From the NCBI GenBank assembly GCA_021738565.1, contig JAIPBT010000031.1, positions 1-49,623 of the forward strand: a stretch of DNA of 49,623 bases. Direction: 5' to 3'. The notes under the pieces are model-generated. The model saw nothing but the letters and a program-made list of their open reading frames with translations. It had not been told where the DNA came from and searched no databases. The stretch comes from Bacteroidales bacterium. GTDB lineage: Bacteria > Bacteroidota > Bacteroidia > Bacteroidales > GCA-2748055. A program made the position numbers and the translations under genes. Below are positions 9,642-21,400 of the stretch, one piece after another. Position 1 is the stretch's first letter; every line of letters starts with the position of its first letter.

Positions 9642-11492
9642 TTAGTTTGTTGTGAAAACCTTAAATGAATGAGGTGGTATTTCAACAGTTATTTTCAGTT
9701 GTTCCGGTCTGGATATTTGTCCTCTTTGTTTCAGTTCAGGGATAATTTCGGTTTTTACCTTGTTTCCATCCGGGCGTTCAATGACAGATTTACCAGGCGA
9801 TTTAATATGTACAGTGATCTGTACTGGATGATCGTTGAATGATTCCACAACAAAAGTATTGTTGTCATATACAAACAGGGCCACCCTGGAAGGACCTGAA
9901 ATATCTATATCAAGTGGGGCACAGATCAATGCTCTGAATTGATCCAGCACATCATTTGGAAGGTTATACAGATCGGCAAAATTTTCAGGTATGGTCATAA
10001 CATAGAGCGTACCGTTGGAAATCCTGGCCATGTGAAGCAATGGCCATCCTAACCCATTGTCCATACCTGATATTATTTCCCATGAATCATTTGTAAAATA
10101 TTGTAGTTGAGGAATCAATACAGGTTCTTCAAGATCGGTTATCTTGCCGTAAAGCTTGGTGGCTGTTATCAGCGATTTCCTGCCCGTATTGCTAATTTTA
10201 ACAAGTTTTTCCAGTCCATGATCCTGGATCTCAGTCAATAACCCGGATGTTATCACAACATCTTTACCTTCAGTTAATTGTCGGGTTATCTTTTCAATAA
10301 TGTTTTCATCATGCTTTGACTGTTCTGTAAGGATAATAAGGTCTTCTTCATAAGGAAATTCAGGAACAATATCGATAGGAATACCTATCATTCCGAAATA
10401 ATTTTGTAAAAAGTCTTCACCATCAGAATGGTAAGGTTTGTAACTTTTAATACCAATCGGGTTGCCAAGGAATCCTGCAACTTCATCTATGATCTTTAAG
10501 GAATGTGAAGCGGCTTTCGCCATGCCATGATGTTCATTCAAGGGCAAAAAATCCTTGTAGCTGTAGCTTGTTGAAATGTGATTCCATGCTGGAATATATT
10601 CTTTTCTTAGAGGATAAAGCATTTGCCTGTAATCAAATAATGTCATTTCGGGGGCTTTTGCAAAAATTGTCAGCCACAACTGCTCTGCATAGCGATCGAA
10701 ATACTTCATTCCTCCAGTATCTACCCATCCTCCACCGTTACCACCCGGTTTAATATTATGAAAGTACCTGAATATCAGGTAGCCCAGATAAGGCTGGAGG
10801 TGTTGGTTGCTCATAACAGCATCCCTTGTTTCAGTACCGGTATAGAGTCCGTCAAACAGGGTGGGCTGCGTTTCAAGATTGAACCCAAGTTCATGGAAAT
10901 GATCATACCAGTTAGGATATTTAATGATTACGTTTACATTTGGATTAATTTTTCTTGCTGGTTCCAGTATTAATTCATTTGTTGCTTTTGTCATCAGATC
11001 CAGCCTGTACTCGCTCCAATTCTGATTCCCTTTTGCCGCCATACATTTATCACATTTGCAGCTGGTGAAAAAGAAGTCATCCAGGATCACTTCGTTAAAA
11101 TTTCTTGCAGTGTATTCCATTATCTCCCTGACTTTTTCACGGTGTTCCTTCCTTGAATAGCAGAAAGTTTCAAACCGGTTTCTTTCATTTATTGTATAGG
11201 TTATACCACCCGCAACTTCAAGCCCTTTTGAGAGAAAGAATTCTTTGGCTTTTGTAAGCGTTTTCTGATCAACGATCAATAGATCCCGGTGGGTTTCCAG
11301 GTAGATCTTATCAATATCCAGCTGGGATGAGATTACTTTCCAGGTTGAATCGAGCCAATGCTGATCCTGCATTTTTTGTACTTCATAGGCACGGGTATAT
11401 ACAGAAACTTTAAAATGATCATAATTGCCCTGTCCGAAAAGACTGGTATTTTGTAGAATAACAAACAAGAATGGAATCCATTTTATTTTCAT
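9642..11492 (-). CDS. Exported protein with glycosidase-like TIM-barrel
   Basis: This 616-residue protein has a signal peptide ending near SLFGQG (about residue 22). The first ~350 residues have the order of a glycosidase barrel: YLETHRD, then VILDDFFF where acidic residues could be catalytic, then a cysteine cluster CKCDKC, then INPNVNVIIKYPNWYD. A second region around 360-500 looks like a glutamine-amidotransferase-like or flavodoxin-like domain of the kind found after GH42-type barrels. It ends in a beta-sandwich finishing EIPPHSFKVF. I cannot assign a GH family with confidence. It stands alone, with no operon partner. Confidence 0.6.
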   Translation of the reverse strand: MKIKWIPFLFVILQNTSLFGQGNYDHFKVSVYTRAYEVQKMQDQHWLDSTWKVISSQLDIDKIYLETHRDLLIVDQKTLTKAKEFFLSKGLEVAGGITYTINERNRFETFCYSRKEHREKVREIMEYTARNFNEVILDDFFFTSCKCDKCMAAKGNQNWSEYRLDLMTKATNELILEPARKINPNVNVIIKYPNWYDHFHELGFNLETQPTLFDGLYTGTETRDAVMSNQHLQPYLGYLIFRYFHNIKPGGNGGGWVDTGGMKYFDRYAEQLWLTIFAKAPEMTLFDYRQMLYPLRKEYIPAWNHISTSYSYKDFLPLNEHHGMAKAASHSLKIIDEVAGFLGNPIGIKSYKPYHSDGEDFLQNYFGMIGIPIDIVPEFPYEEDLIILTEQSKHDENIIEKITRQLTEGKDVVITSGLLTEIQDHGLEKLVKISNTGRKSLITATKLYGKITDLEEPVLIPQLQYFTNDSWEIISGMDNGLGWPLLHMARISNGTLYVMTIPENFADLYNLPNDVLDQFRALICAPLDIDISGPSRVALFVYDNNTFVVESFNDHPVQITVHIKSPGKSVIERPDGNKVKTEIIPELKQRGQISRPEQLKITVEIPPHSFKVFTTN

Positions 11493-11560
11493 AGCCAGAA
11501 GAATTTATTGTTTTAAGAATATTCAAGATACAATAATACTTTCTATTTTAATACTTGGAT

Positions 11561-11568
11561 TATCTTTG
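11561..11568 (+). promoter_or_regulatory. Putative -7 box reading into repeat copy B
   Basis: TATCTTTG on the plus strand matches TAnnTTTG. Transcription would begin just inside the 65-bp repeat and run to the ATG at 11650, giving a leader of roughly 75 nt. No strong -33 element is visible. Confidence 0.35.
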
Positions 11569-11630
11569 CTCTTGAAGTTTTCTTATTAAGCACGGCTAAA
11601 AAGTATGAGTTTTCTTTCAGCCACTAAATA
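11566..11630 (+). repeat. Dispersed 65-bp repeat, copy B (leader-like position)
   Basis: This is the partner of the minus-strand copy at 6261-6325, with about 57/65 identity by hand. It ends 19 nt before the ATG of the small or broken ORF at 11650, in the same orientation. It contains GAAGTTTTCTTATTAAGCAC and, further on, GAGTTTTCTTTC followed by CACTAAATA. The inner part GGCT..AGCC can pair as a short hairpin. Confidence 0.6.
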
Positions 11631-11649
11631 GCATATAAGAGCTTTACTT

Positions 11650-11857
11650 ATGATAAAAAGAACAATCTTATTGAGCGGACTGATTCTGGCCTTGTTTACT
11701 GTAAAAAATTCTGCTGCCCGGCTTGTGGAATTAAGGGTAGTGGAAATTGCCATTCAGCATGAAAGCCGGCTCTACCTACAGGGTGGAAATTGATAAGAAA
11801 AATGGCTCTTTTGGGATACCTTCAATTCATATACAGTTTATGATTGGTAAAAAGTAA
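11650..11857 (+). pseudogene. Decayed outer-membrane barrel gene
   Basis: The frame from 11650 encodes a good signal peptide (MIKRTILLSGLILALFTV) but stops at 11793 after 47 codons. A second frame, preceded by two stops, encodes WKLPFSMKAGSTYRVEI and then an ending IHIQFMIGKK with a stop at 11857, which looks like the last strand of an outer-membrane barrel. An internal deletion plus a frameshift in a barrel gene explains both ends. Alternatively the 47-residue frame is a live small secreted peptide. Confidence 0.5.
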
Positions 11858-12004
11858 AACAGGTTTGAGTTATTAAGTATTTGTTAAAGAAATGTTTGCA
11901 AATAAAAAAATATATATTTATATAAGGAGATAAATATATATATTCAGCAAGTACATCAACAGAAAGCAATACATAACAATTGCGTTTTCCAAAGTTAAAA
12001 AATG

Positions 12005-12039
12005 AAAAAAGCTGTCTCATTCAAAATGCGACAGCTTTT
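12005..12039 (-). terminator. Rho-independent terminator after the giant-protein operon
   Basis: On the minus strand AAAAGCTGTC pairs with GACAGCTTTT across a 13-nt loop and is followed directly by a run of Ts (12005-12010 on the plus strand read AAAAAA). It lies 24 bp past the stop of the small lipoprotein gene. The plus-strand side also has a short T run, so weak bidirectional function is possible. Confidence 0.8.
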
Positions 12040-12063
12040 AACAATGGTTAAAACGTAGATCAA

Positions 12064-12483
12064 CTATTTCTCCAGTATGTAAGTAAAGGCTGTGGTTCCC
12101 AGGAGGTCACTTGTAACGGTTCTCCTGATCCCCATTTTATCAATCAGAAGATACAGCACTTCAAAAACAACTGGTTCTGCACCTTCCCCCAGATCAGGTG
12201 TAAGTGTGAGCGTTGTACCTGCATCGTCAATATCCCAGGTACCGGTTAATCCGATTCCATCATGATTTACAAAAATAACAGTCTGGTTCTGTTCAAGATC
12301 AAGAACAAAATCACTGCTGAATGTATTCACGACCTGGTTATTAACAAACAGATCCGAGAGGTACCATTCACCCATTGCCATAACGTTCATGGTGGGATCG
12401 GAGGGTTCATTGCAGCCGCTAACCAGAGTGACTGCAACGAACATCATTGCAAAAAGTTTCTTAGATATACTTTTCATAATCAT
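12064..12483 (-). CDS. Small lipocalin-like lipoprotein
   Basis: This 139-residue protein has a signal peptide ending in the lipobox VSGC (around Cys24). The mature part begins with a GEWYLSDLFVNNQ segment followed by alternating beta strands (TVIFVNHDGIGLTGTWDIDD..TLTLTPD), the layout of Bacteroidota lipocalin-like lipoproteins. It starts 11 bp after the giant T9SS protein stops and is followed by a terminator, so it is the last gene of that transcript. Its role is unknown; it could anchor or chaperone the giant protein at the outer membrane. A second ATG two codons in is an equally possible start. Confidence 0.7.
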   Translation of the reverse strand: MIMKSISKKLFAMMFVAVTLVSGCNEPSDPTMNVMAMGEWYLSDLFVNNQVVNTFSSDFVLDLEQNQTVIFVNHDGIGLTGTWDIDDAGTTLTLTPDLGEGAEPVVFEVLYLLIDKMGIRRTVTSDLLGTTAFTYILEK

Positions 12484-12494
12484 CTTATTTTCAG

Positions 12495-15400
12495 TTATTT
12501 TTTAACTATATTCTTGACCAGGGTCTGGCCATCATCAGTAATGAAATTGATGAAATAGATTCCTTCTTCGAATTGTTCCATATCCATCGTAATATTCAAT
12601 AGCTGACTCTGTTTACTGATTTTCCTGTTCAGAATGGTCTGACCCGCAATGTTGGTTATTTCAACCGTAATATCCCCGATATAGTTGTTGGTGATATCTA
12701 TCTGAACCATGTTCCTGGTCGGATTCGGATATATGTTCACATTGTCACCTGATAACTCATCGCTTAATCCGGTGAGGTTTTTAACATCAACTGTACTTGT
12801 TGCTGTAAGAATACAGTCGAAGCTGAAAACAATCGTTACTGAATATTCAGCACCGTCATAGATCTCAAGCATACCGGATGTGCCTCTTTCCCCCATGATC
12901 GGTTCATCGTTCCTGTACCATTGGTAACTCTGTGCACCTGGTGTTGCGATCAACTGATTTCCTACAACCACGATCTCAGCAATGTTGACGTCTACGATTA
13001 CGGTCTGGGCAAGCATTACTTCATTTCCGGTTATATTCTGATCATATACCCAGACACCTATCTCGGTCATTTCAGTCAGGACATCTGTTTCGAGCAAGAT
13101 GAAATCAGAGAGATCATCAACAGTCCGAATAACAGGATCACCAAGCAGTGCCCCGGTACTCATATCTACCAACTGATAGGTGAGCAGCCTGTTGTAGTCA
13201 ATATTAGACACCCTTATCTCTACCGTGCTGGCACCACAGAGTAATGTTTCCATTGTCTGTACTGATGATGTTCTCATTGGCAGCGGTATGTCGTCTACAT
13301 CAACAGAAACCGGATCAGAGGTCAGAATGCAGTTGAAACTGAACTCGACATCAACCGTGTACTCCGCATCGTCAAACACTTCGAGTGTAGGTGTTGCTCC
13401 CCTGTTTCCGGGTATTGCCACTCCATTCCTGTACCACTGGTATGACAGGGCACCTGCATTGGTTGTGAGTACATTGTCATTCACGAATACATCGGCAGAA
13501 AGTACATTAACTACAACTGTTCCACCCAACATTGTCTCACATCCGTTTATGTTCTGATCATAAACCATGACACCGAACTCTGTCATTTCATATATGGTGT
13601 CAGATTCAAGGGTCACACTTGTATTTGTTTCTGATACTTTAACAGTTTCAGGTTCTCCTACCAACTCTCCTGTTTCCATATCAACCAGCTGGTAGACAAG
13701 CAATCTGTCGTAGTAATAATTACCCACTACTATCTGAGCCTTATCCGGTCCGCATAGTGAACTGTTCAATGCATATAAACTGCTGTAGCTGTCAGGTAAA
13801 GGAATTACAGTTATCTGAATCCCATTTGAAGCAGCACTCTGGCAGCCAAACTCATCCACGACAGCAACTGTGTAGTTACCGCTAATATCAGGAGTTATGG
13901 AATTATCATCTATCACACTGCTTTCTGTAATGGAGGCTCCATTCACACTCCACACGTAACCGGCGAATCCTGAAGGTGCACTTAATTCAGCACTGCCTTC
14001 ACCTGAGCAGAAGGTATCATCACCGGTAATGGTAATGGATGGTCTGTCAGGATTACCAAGGATAGTTACTTGCTCGGTAGTGTATGAGCAATTGCTGCCA
14101 TACATTATCTTGGCATGGTATACCCCTGGTTCATCTGTTGTATAATTGGTATTGGTACCCACTTCATAACCATCCCTGTACCAGGTTACGCTTTCAGTAT
14201 CCACACCTGCATCGTCATTTTGTCCGACTGAAAGTATCACTCCTTCACAATAATTATCGGATCCTGCCAATTCATAGTATGAACCGTTATAAACAAGTGT
14301 ATGGTGTTGCGGCAGGATCTTAACCTTCAGTGTATTTGAACTTGCAGAAATTGAACATGTACCATCCTCGTCGTTTATTGCCAGTATGGTGAAACTGGTA
14401 TTCTTCTCTATCTTATTCGTGTTGAATGTTACAGAATAAGCAGATCCTGAGAAGGGATCTCCGAATGGTAATCCCGTATCGTCATCAACTAGATAGTAGG
14501 TTACCCCTTCCTGGATGTTATTCACTGTAACCTGTGCTATGCTGTCACCACTATTGCAAAGGAGCAACTCAGTACTGTTGAACCATACCGTGTTGAATTC
14601 GAATACATCCACGTAGACAGGATCAGAGTAGACACTGAAACAATTATCCTCAAATGGAACATCAGAAACCTCAACCCGGTATGTACCGTCTGCTGAAACG
14701 ACTATCGATTGTGTATTCTGAGCATTAGATGAATCAAAGTTGTTCGTCCACCTGTAATAGTTGTATCCTGCAGGTGCTGTAAGTGTCACTGTTTCACCTT
14801 CACAAAGTTCTGTTTCACCATCAACTGTGATTACAGGCTGAACCGGTTTTTCATTTACGGTGACGGTAACTGTATCAGACAAATAAGCTCCGCAAGTACC
14901 ATCATTGAACAATGCAAAATAATCTCCGGTAGTACTATAGGTGCTCAATGTTGTTGCAGACCCCAGCGGCTTTGTCATATCATCCCGGTACCAGCTTGCG
15001 CCGGACGAGATGAATGTTCCGTCTTTCCAGTATCCCATGGTAAGTTCCAGTTCTGTGAATCCATCACAAATGGTGAATGTCTGCCCGGAAGTCATCGGCT
15101 TCCATACGCCGGTATTGTTCAAGTCGTAATGGAGGCTAAACAATGGTCTTACATCAAACTCAGCCTGCATATCCGGTATCACCTGGCTGCATACCACGTC
15201 TCCGGCCTCATTCTGCGAAGTAACCACAACTTCAACATGCAGTTCCTGTGTGATTGTTCCGATTGAAATCTCAAGTGTTGAAGTTAAAGGATCATAAAAC
15301 GGATAAGTATCCGGATCCATCAGGTTATCATCCTCTGTGTCCACAATGACTGCGCTGCCGATCAGATCTCCGGACCTGAAATTACGCAGCTGGTAACTGA

Positions 15401-18400
15401 AATTCTCTACAACATTACCAATGACTACCACGCGGTTCTGACTTTCACATGAAACATGAGAAGTATGTGATGCAGACTGCGCGTATACAGTTGTATTTTC
15501 AGGAATTTCTGAAATAACCTCAAAGCCGGCATCATTGTAGTCTCCCGTAACGGTATATTCATAATCTTCAACTGTTTCATCGCTTGCATCAAGCCTGATC
15601 TTGATTCCGGAGCCTGTGAAGAGATCATCCAGTTGTGCCAGGCTGAAGGACAGTATACCTGTTCCACTGGTAATTCCTTCAATGGTAAGTTCAATGCCGC
15701 CAACAGTTGGAGTTCCCTGGTTGGATTCAAGTGTCATAACAGTTTCTGAACCGAATGCACCCCTGATCAGGTAAGTGAATTCAACCATATCCTGGTTACA
15801 GTAGGTAAGTTTATCGGTTGAAACGATGTCAATCCTCTGCCTTGCAATATTTATATCAGTTCCTCTTGTTGCCATTGGTGCAGCTGTGTAGTCTGCTGCA
15901 ACATAGGCAAGACTGATGTTCTGCAGGCTGAATGCATATTTGAATTCTTCGATTTTCCAGCGCAGATGTGTCGTTTCCGACTGAGCACCTGCAGGAATAT
16001 CTACTTCTTCAGAGAACCAGGTACCAAGATCTTCTTCAACAATCCTTGCATCCGGGTAGCTCGTGATCTCCTGGAAAGTTGCTCCATTATCAATAGAATA
16101 TTCCAGTTTCAGCTTTTGAAGATCAGTCATTTCAAGTTCATTGGCCATAAGATCAAACTTGACTGACTGAATATTGGTAAGATCCAAAGCAACTGTTGTC
16201 AATGTGACCTTGTCACCTTCGTTTCCTGTAAGTTCATGGGGATCTCCTGTATATTCCTCAAGGAATTCAGCATTCTCATCGAGCAGGATATCAGCCATGC
16301 CCTCGATCATTTCTCCAACGGTTCCCATCGATGCGCCAATGGATGCCTTTATCTCGAAGCCTATATTTCCTGCGACAAATGGAGGAACCACAATATCGGT
16401 GAAATCTACGGATCCCTGGTTTGCTGCCAGGAGCCAATCATCTTCATTCTGATCGGTTATGATCAGGTTGTAGTACCAGTCGGGATTTATCGCAGCGACA
16501 TCGTTCTCCACTTCTGCCGTGAAGGATGTCGTGTCACCTGCATACAACACTTCATCCTGTAATGCACTTGTTATCAGCAATGGATTAAATACCTTCAGAG
16601 TACCGATTTGGCCGAGAGTGCCATCCACATACGGAGGACTAAAGTCATCTGTGTCTGCATATGCGAATTCATTGTAAACAATGCTTGCAATTACCGGGTA
16701 GTCGTCCCTGTGCATCTCTGCGGGGAGGGTTACTTCCCAGATACTGTCTTCACCGGTTACCTTGGTTGCATTCAGCATATAAATGCTGTCCTCTTCGGGA
16801 TAGTTTACAATGTAGAATTCAAATTCAGTTGCAGTAGGATAAGTTACACCAAGTGGTTCGCCATCAGCATCCAGTCCTATATCCCAGGTAAACCTGAAAG
16901 TTGAATTGTTATACAGAGCGGGTTCGAAGCCATCGGCATCTTTTTCAACCTCCCACTCATAGGTATCAATTTCAGGCTGGTTCAGTACCATTTCCTGCTT
17001 ATTGTTCTCTTCAAGGTATGTAAGAACATTGCTTCCTGCGACTACCTCAATATTGTTTAAAGCCCATACATCCGCGTTGTCTCCCCGGTTCAATTCCTGC
17101 ATGAATTTGAACTGCGCAGAGGACGTAAGGTATTCTGAAGGAATATCAAGACTCATTGCGATCCATCCTGCAGTGGTTGCAGGCAAATATCCAAAGTCTC
17201 CGAACTCTGAAACAGTGGTATCCACCATAAGCGTATCGAAATCAACTCCGTCCGTGGTTACCAATACAACAGGCATTGTACTTTGATTTTCCAGTATACC
17301 ATCTGCCATATAATTGAATTCAAGTGAGGCTGACGACAGCGCTGAAAGGTCAGAGGTATCGCTCAATGCATACCTGTCACCATCCACATCAAACTGTAGG
17401 TCCGTGTTGTCATCACCTGATGTTTCGATGAATTCAACATCAGTCGAAGTTCCGAATTCCACAGCAGTTCCCTGGTATGCATAGATGCTGAACCTGAACT
17501 GATTGAAATCAGCATCCTTCTCAATGTAAGGAGGCATTTTGACAGTGAGGCTACCTTCTGCCGAGCTAACCTCATCAAGAACGGTTCGCTCCAGGAAGCT
17601 GTCTTCTGCATCGTACTGTTCAATTGCTGCGACAAATTCTTTGTCTGATGGCCATGGACCAAACAGCTCATATGTGACGGTAACTTCTTCTTCAATATCG
17701 AATTCAGGTACGGGGTTATTATCCGGATCATCATTCGGCAGGCTGTCCGTCACGATCTTGGTAACATCCTCTTCTGTGAGGTTGACAACCATGATCTGTT
17801 TCACACCTGTCGGATCAAAGTCGAGTGCCGGTTCAACATGGTCATATTCATCTCCTTCCTGGAGAATTTCACCAACGTAGGCCCTGACACTAACATTGTA
17901 AATGCCTGTTTCTATGAAATCGGGCAATACAACTGAAAGAATGCTGTCATTGGTAAGCGAGCCTATTATATAGTTCTCTTCTGTATCAGGATCTTCAACA
18001 TCCATTGTGAACTCGAACATTGTGCCTTCCTCCCAGACATTGTCTGTATCTGAGCTGTCAATCACGGTCCACTTAAAGTCTGTATTTTCACCCACATTGG
18101 CAGGGGGTTCAAGTCCGTCAACCTCTCCATTTCCAATATTGAATTCATAATTTGCAAAATCGGGAGGATAAATTGAAGGTACTTCTGACAGTGTTATCAA
18201 TATTTTATTATTGGTAACATCTTCCACAAGGTTACTTTGACCTGATACAAACTGTACATTGCTTAACGACCATGTTCCTGCCGGGTGATCCTGTATCCAG
18301 CGGAAGTAGACATTTGAAGCATCGTCAAGCCATGCCTGGGTAATGTCAAGTTCATATTCCCCGGTTTCGAAGAGCCATTCGAGGTTTGTGAATGTATCTC

Positions 18401-21400
18401 CTGCATCGGTGCTGACCTGCAGGCGTGGAATTGTCTGTGCGGTTGCAGGACTGATGGTCACATCTTCAGAATAATTATAAACAAGTTTGTGACTGTTGCT
18501 GGTAATACCCGTTCCCACATGTGCAGCGAGACTCCTGGTAACAGCATATCGTTTTGTATATACTCCATCAGTTTCCTGCTCGCCATTGAAGGTAAGCGAC
18601 TCAACATCAGCTCCGTTGTTAACAGAGAGGAAAGCATCTGTTGTTGCCAGGTCAGCTTCTACGATACTTTCAATCAACAGTTCTTCGGTTCCGGTTAAAG
18701 CATGGTATGCATAAACCTTCACATAGATATTTTCATTCAGATCGAAGCCTGCAGCTTTGAGTGTTGTAGTGTCAGGAATCGTTACTGTATCTGTGACAGC
18801 TTCAGCATAGGCTTGGTTTCCAAGGTTGTAATAAACCATCTCTAGATCTGTATCTACACCTTCAAGTACAACTTCCAGCCTGACATCGGCATCAAAAGGA
18901 CCGAAGGCTTCATATTTAACCTCCATGTCACCTCCGAAATAGAATGTCGCATCTTCAGGATCATCATTCAGGGCTGTGTTGCTTTGAAGTACAACTTCAA
19001 GGTGTTCACCGGTTGTTTCATTAACGATCAATGTGCCTGTTTCGACTGTTTGTGCATCATTCAATACAAGGTCTTCAGCATCGGGATCAACCCATCCCGG
19101 GAATCCATGAACCTTGTCTTCCTGGTCATAGATCCAGGCCCTGACGTTGATATCGTATGTACCTGTTGGAATGTCGACAGTATCCGACATGAACACCGTG
19201 AAGGTATCCAGGGCGGCTACGGTTGTGAAAGTGTAGTCGTATTCCTGGTTCTCTTCATCCAGAAGGACCAGTGAAAATTCAAATTCTGTTGTATCGGGCC
19301 ATAAGATGGCTCCTGCATTCTCCACGGCAGTTGTATCAATTTCCCCGGACTCATCGTAAAACTGTTGTTTTACCGTCCAGCCGAAGGTAAAGTTCTCGCC
19401 GACATTGATCACCGGAGTGAACAGCGTGGTATCAATGGTTCCGTCTATAAGTTTCCAGTCATATGCATCCAGGTTGTCGTAAATTGCCAGCGGATCATCC
19501 ACCGGGGCAACCAGATCCATGCTGTAGGAAACCGGGTAGTAGTCTATTTCGAAATCTATAAGGTTGGATTCTCCTGACAGGATCTTGACATCTGAAACAT
19601 TCCACCATCCGCTCTCGGTCACTTCCTGTATCCACCTGAAATGTGTGGCAGATGCCAGGTGTTCTGATGGAATGGATATTTCATACAATTGATCAGTAGC
19701 GTTTTCCGGCATCCGGTTCGTGTAAATGGATCCCGGAATATCCAGTGTAGTGAAAGTTTTACCCGCATCTGATGAAACCTGGAACTGGGGAAGTGTCTGC
19801 TGATTCACGAAAGGAATACTGGCAGAATAGACGAAACTTACAGTAACAGGTTCGGGTGTGTCTGTAAAGTTAATTGCCTTGCTTGTTGCAAACCTGTCGC
19901 CTTCCATGTTAAACTGGCTATTGTCGAAGTCGTATCCAACAATTTCTATGAAATCATCTTCTGAATCAAATACATCTTCCATAGTTTGGATAAGAAGATC
20001 GTTATAGGTTGCCTTGGAAAATACCCTGGCCCTGACAATGAACTGGGTGTACTCAGGATCGCCGGTATCTGTGATGAAACCGAGGTCGATCAAATCCTGC
20101 TCTGAGGGAAACTGTATGCCAAGGGTCACATCACCCAGCTGATCACTTTCTGACAGAACATGGTAAAGATCTCCCTGCTCCAGGGTAATGGCTGTCCATG
20201 CCATTTCTGAAGCATCTATGCCAAATGTGCTGTAATGGATATTGATCTCCTCTCCGAACTCATATTCAACATCAAGTTCAGCCAGTGTAACTGAAGGATA
20301 GATCAGATTTATACTTGTACTTACCGCTGCTTTCTGAACGGTATCCGGCTCAATGATCCTCAGGCCCGAAACCTCCAGGTCGCTGCTCCCAATGTCAGGA
20401 TAGTAAACACCAATGTATAATTCATCGGGAAAATCGAGCATATCCTCCACAGAAATAAAATCATTGATGTCTGTATAATTTGTAATGTACCCATCGGTAC
20501 CTGAAGTTACTGTTATGGTGCCATTTTCAAGTTGTGTCCAGTTGCTGACTCCATCCCAGTATACCAGTTTTGCTTCTCCATCTTCACTTCCATCCTGGTA
20601 AATGTTGAAAGCAAGTTTTGCACCGGGAGTAAGATCATTTCCTGTTAGACCACTTGCCCAGTAATAAACTGCATCCAAAACCGGAGTTTGGGGAGCTCCC
20701 CTGTTGATGAATTCATCCCTGTAATTGAACAGGTCCTCACTGAACGGGTAATTCTCTATCAGTATGCGGATGCTAACACTTGCCCCATAATCATAGGCGG
20801 GTAGTGTTCCGCTGACCGTTCCACCCTGGTTGTCATTGATTGTTGTGGTAATTTCCTGAATTCCAAAGGTTTCCCAGACGTTGTTTGCCACATCAGTTTG
20901 CACCTGCAAAAGCACCGATGCATCCATCCCGGTCCTGATGTATCCATCCAATTCAAATGTAACCTGGAGGTCATCATCGGGGATGCTGTAAAGAGTTCCG
21001 GCATCCTCATAATCGTATGAGACATCTGTTATTGATAATGAGAGTGGCTGAATGGTAAATCCGGCGGATTGCTCGTATGACCAGTTCTTGGCCTCTGATC
21101 TCAATGTAAGTGTCTTGTACCCGTTATCCAGTGGAACAGTTACACTGAAGTTAGCGAGTGAGGTAAGTGTATCGAGCCAATTGTTTCCGTAATAGACTTC
21201 ATATGTGGTATAATCAGGGAACTCGCCTGTTTTATTTGTGACACTGAAATCTACTGTCTCTCCAGGATAAACCGGATCCATATCAGGATCGGTCAGGGAT
21301 ATTGTATAGGATGGCTGACCAATATAAAGGTTGTAATCAAGGCTTTCAGCTTCAATGTTACCGCCGATTGCAGGAATGTTCAGAATAAAATCCTGTAATT

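Larger units (their letters stand above)
11493..12063. other. Intergenic region: repeat, decayed barrel gene, terminator
   Basis: This 570-bp gap contains a Bacteroidota-like -7 box (11561-11568), the 65-bp repeat copy B (11566-11630), a broken outer-membrane protein gene (11650-11857), an AT-rich stretch (about 11870-11960) with nothing recognisable, and the terminator at 12005-12039. Confidence 0.6.

Noticed and set aside
11838-12020. 60-codon minus-strand frame in the AT-rich gap
   Set aside because: It overlaps the terminator and consists of Ile/Phe/Tyr-rich AT translation; likely chance.
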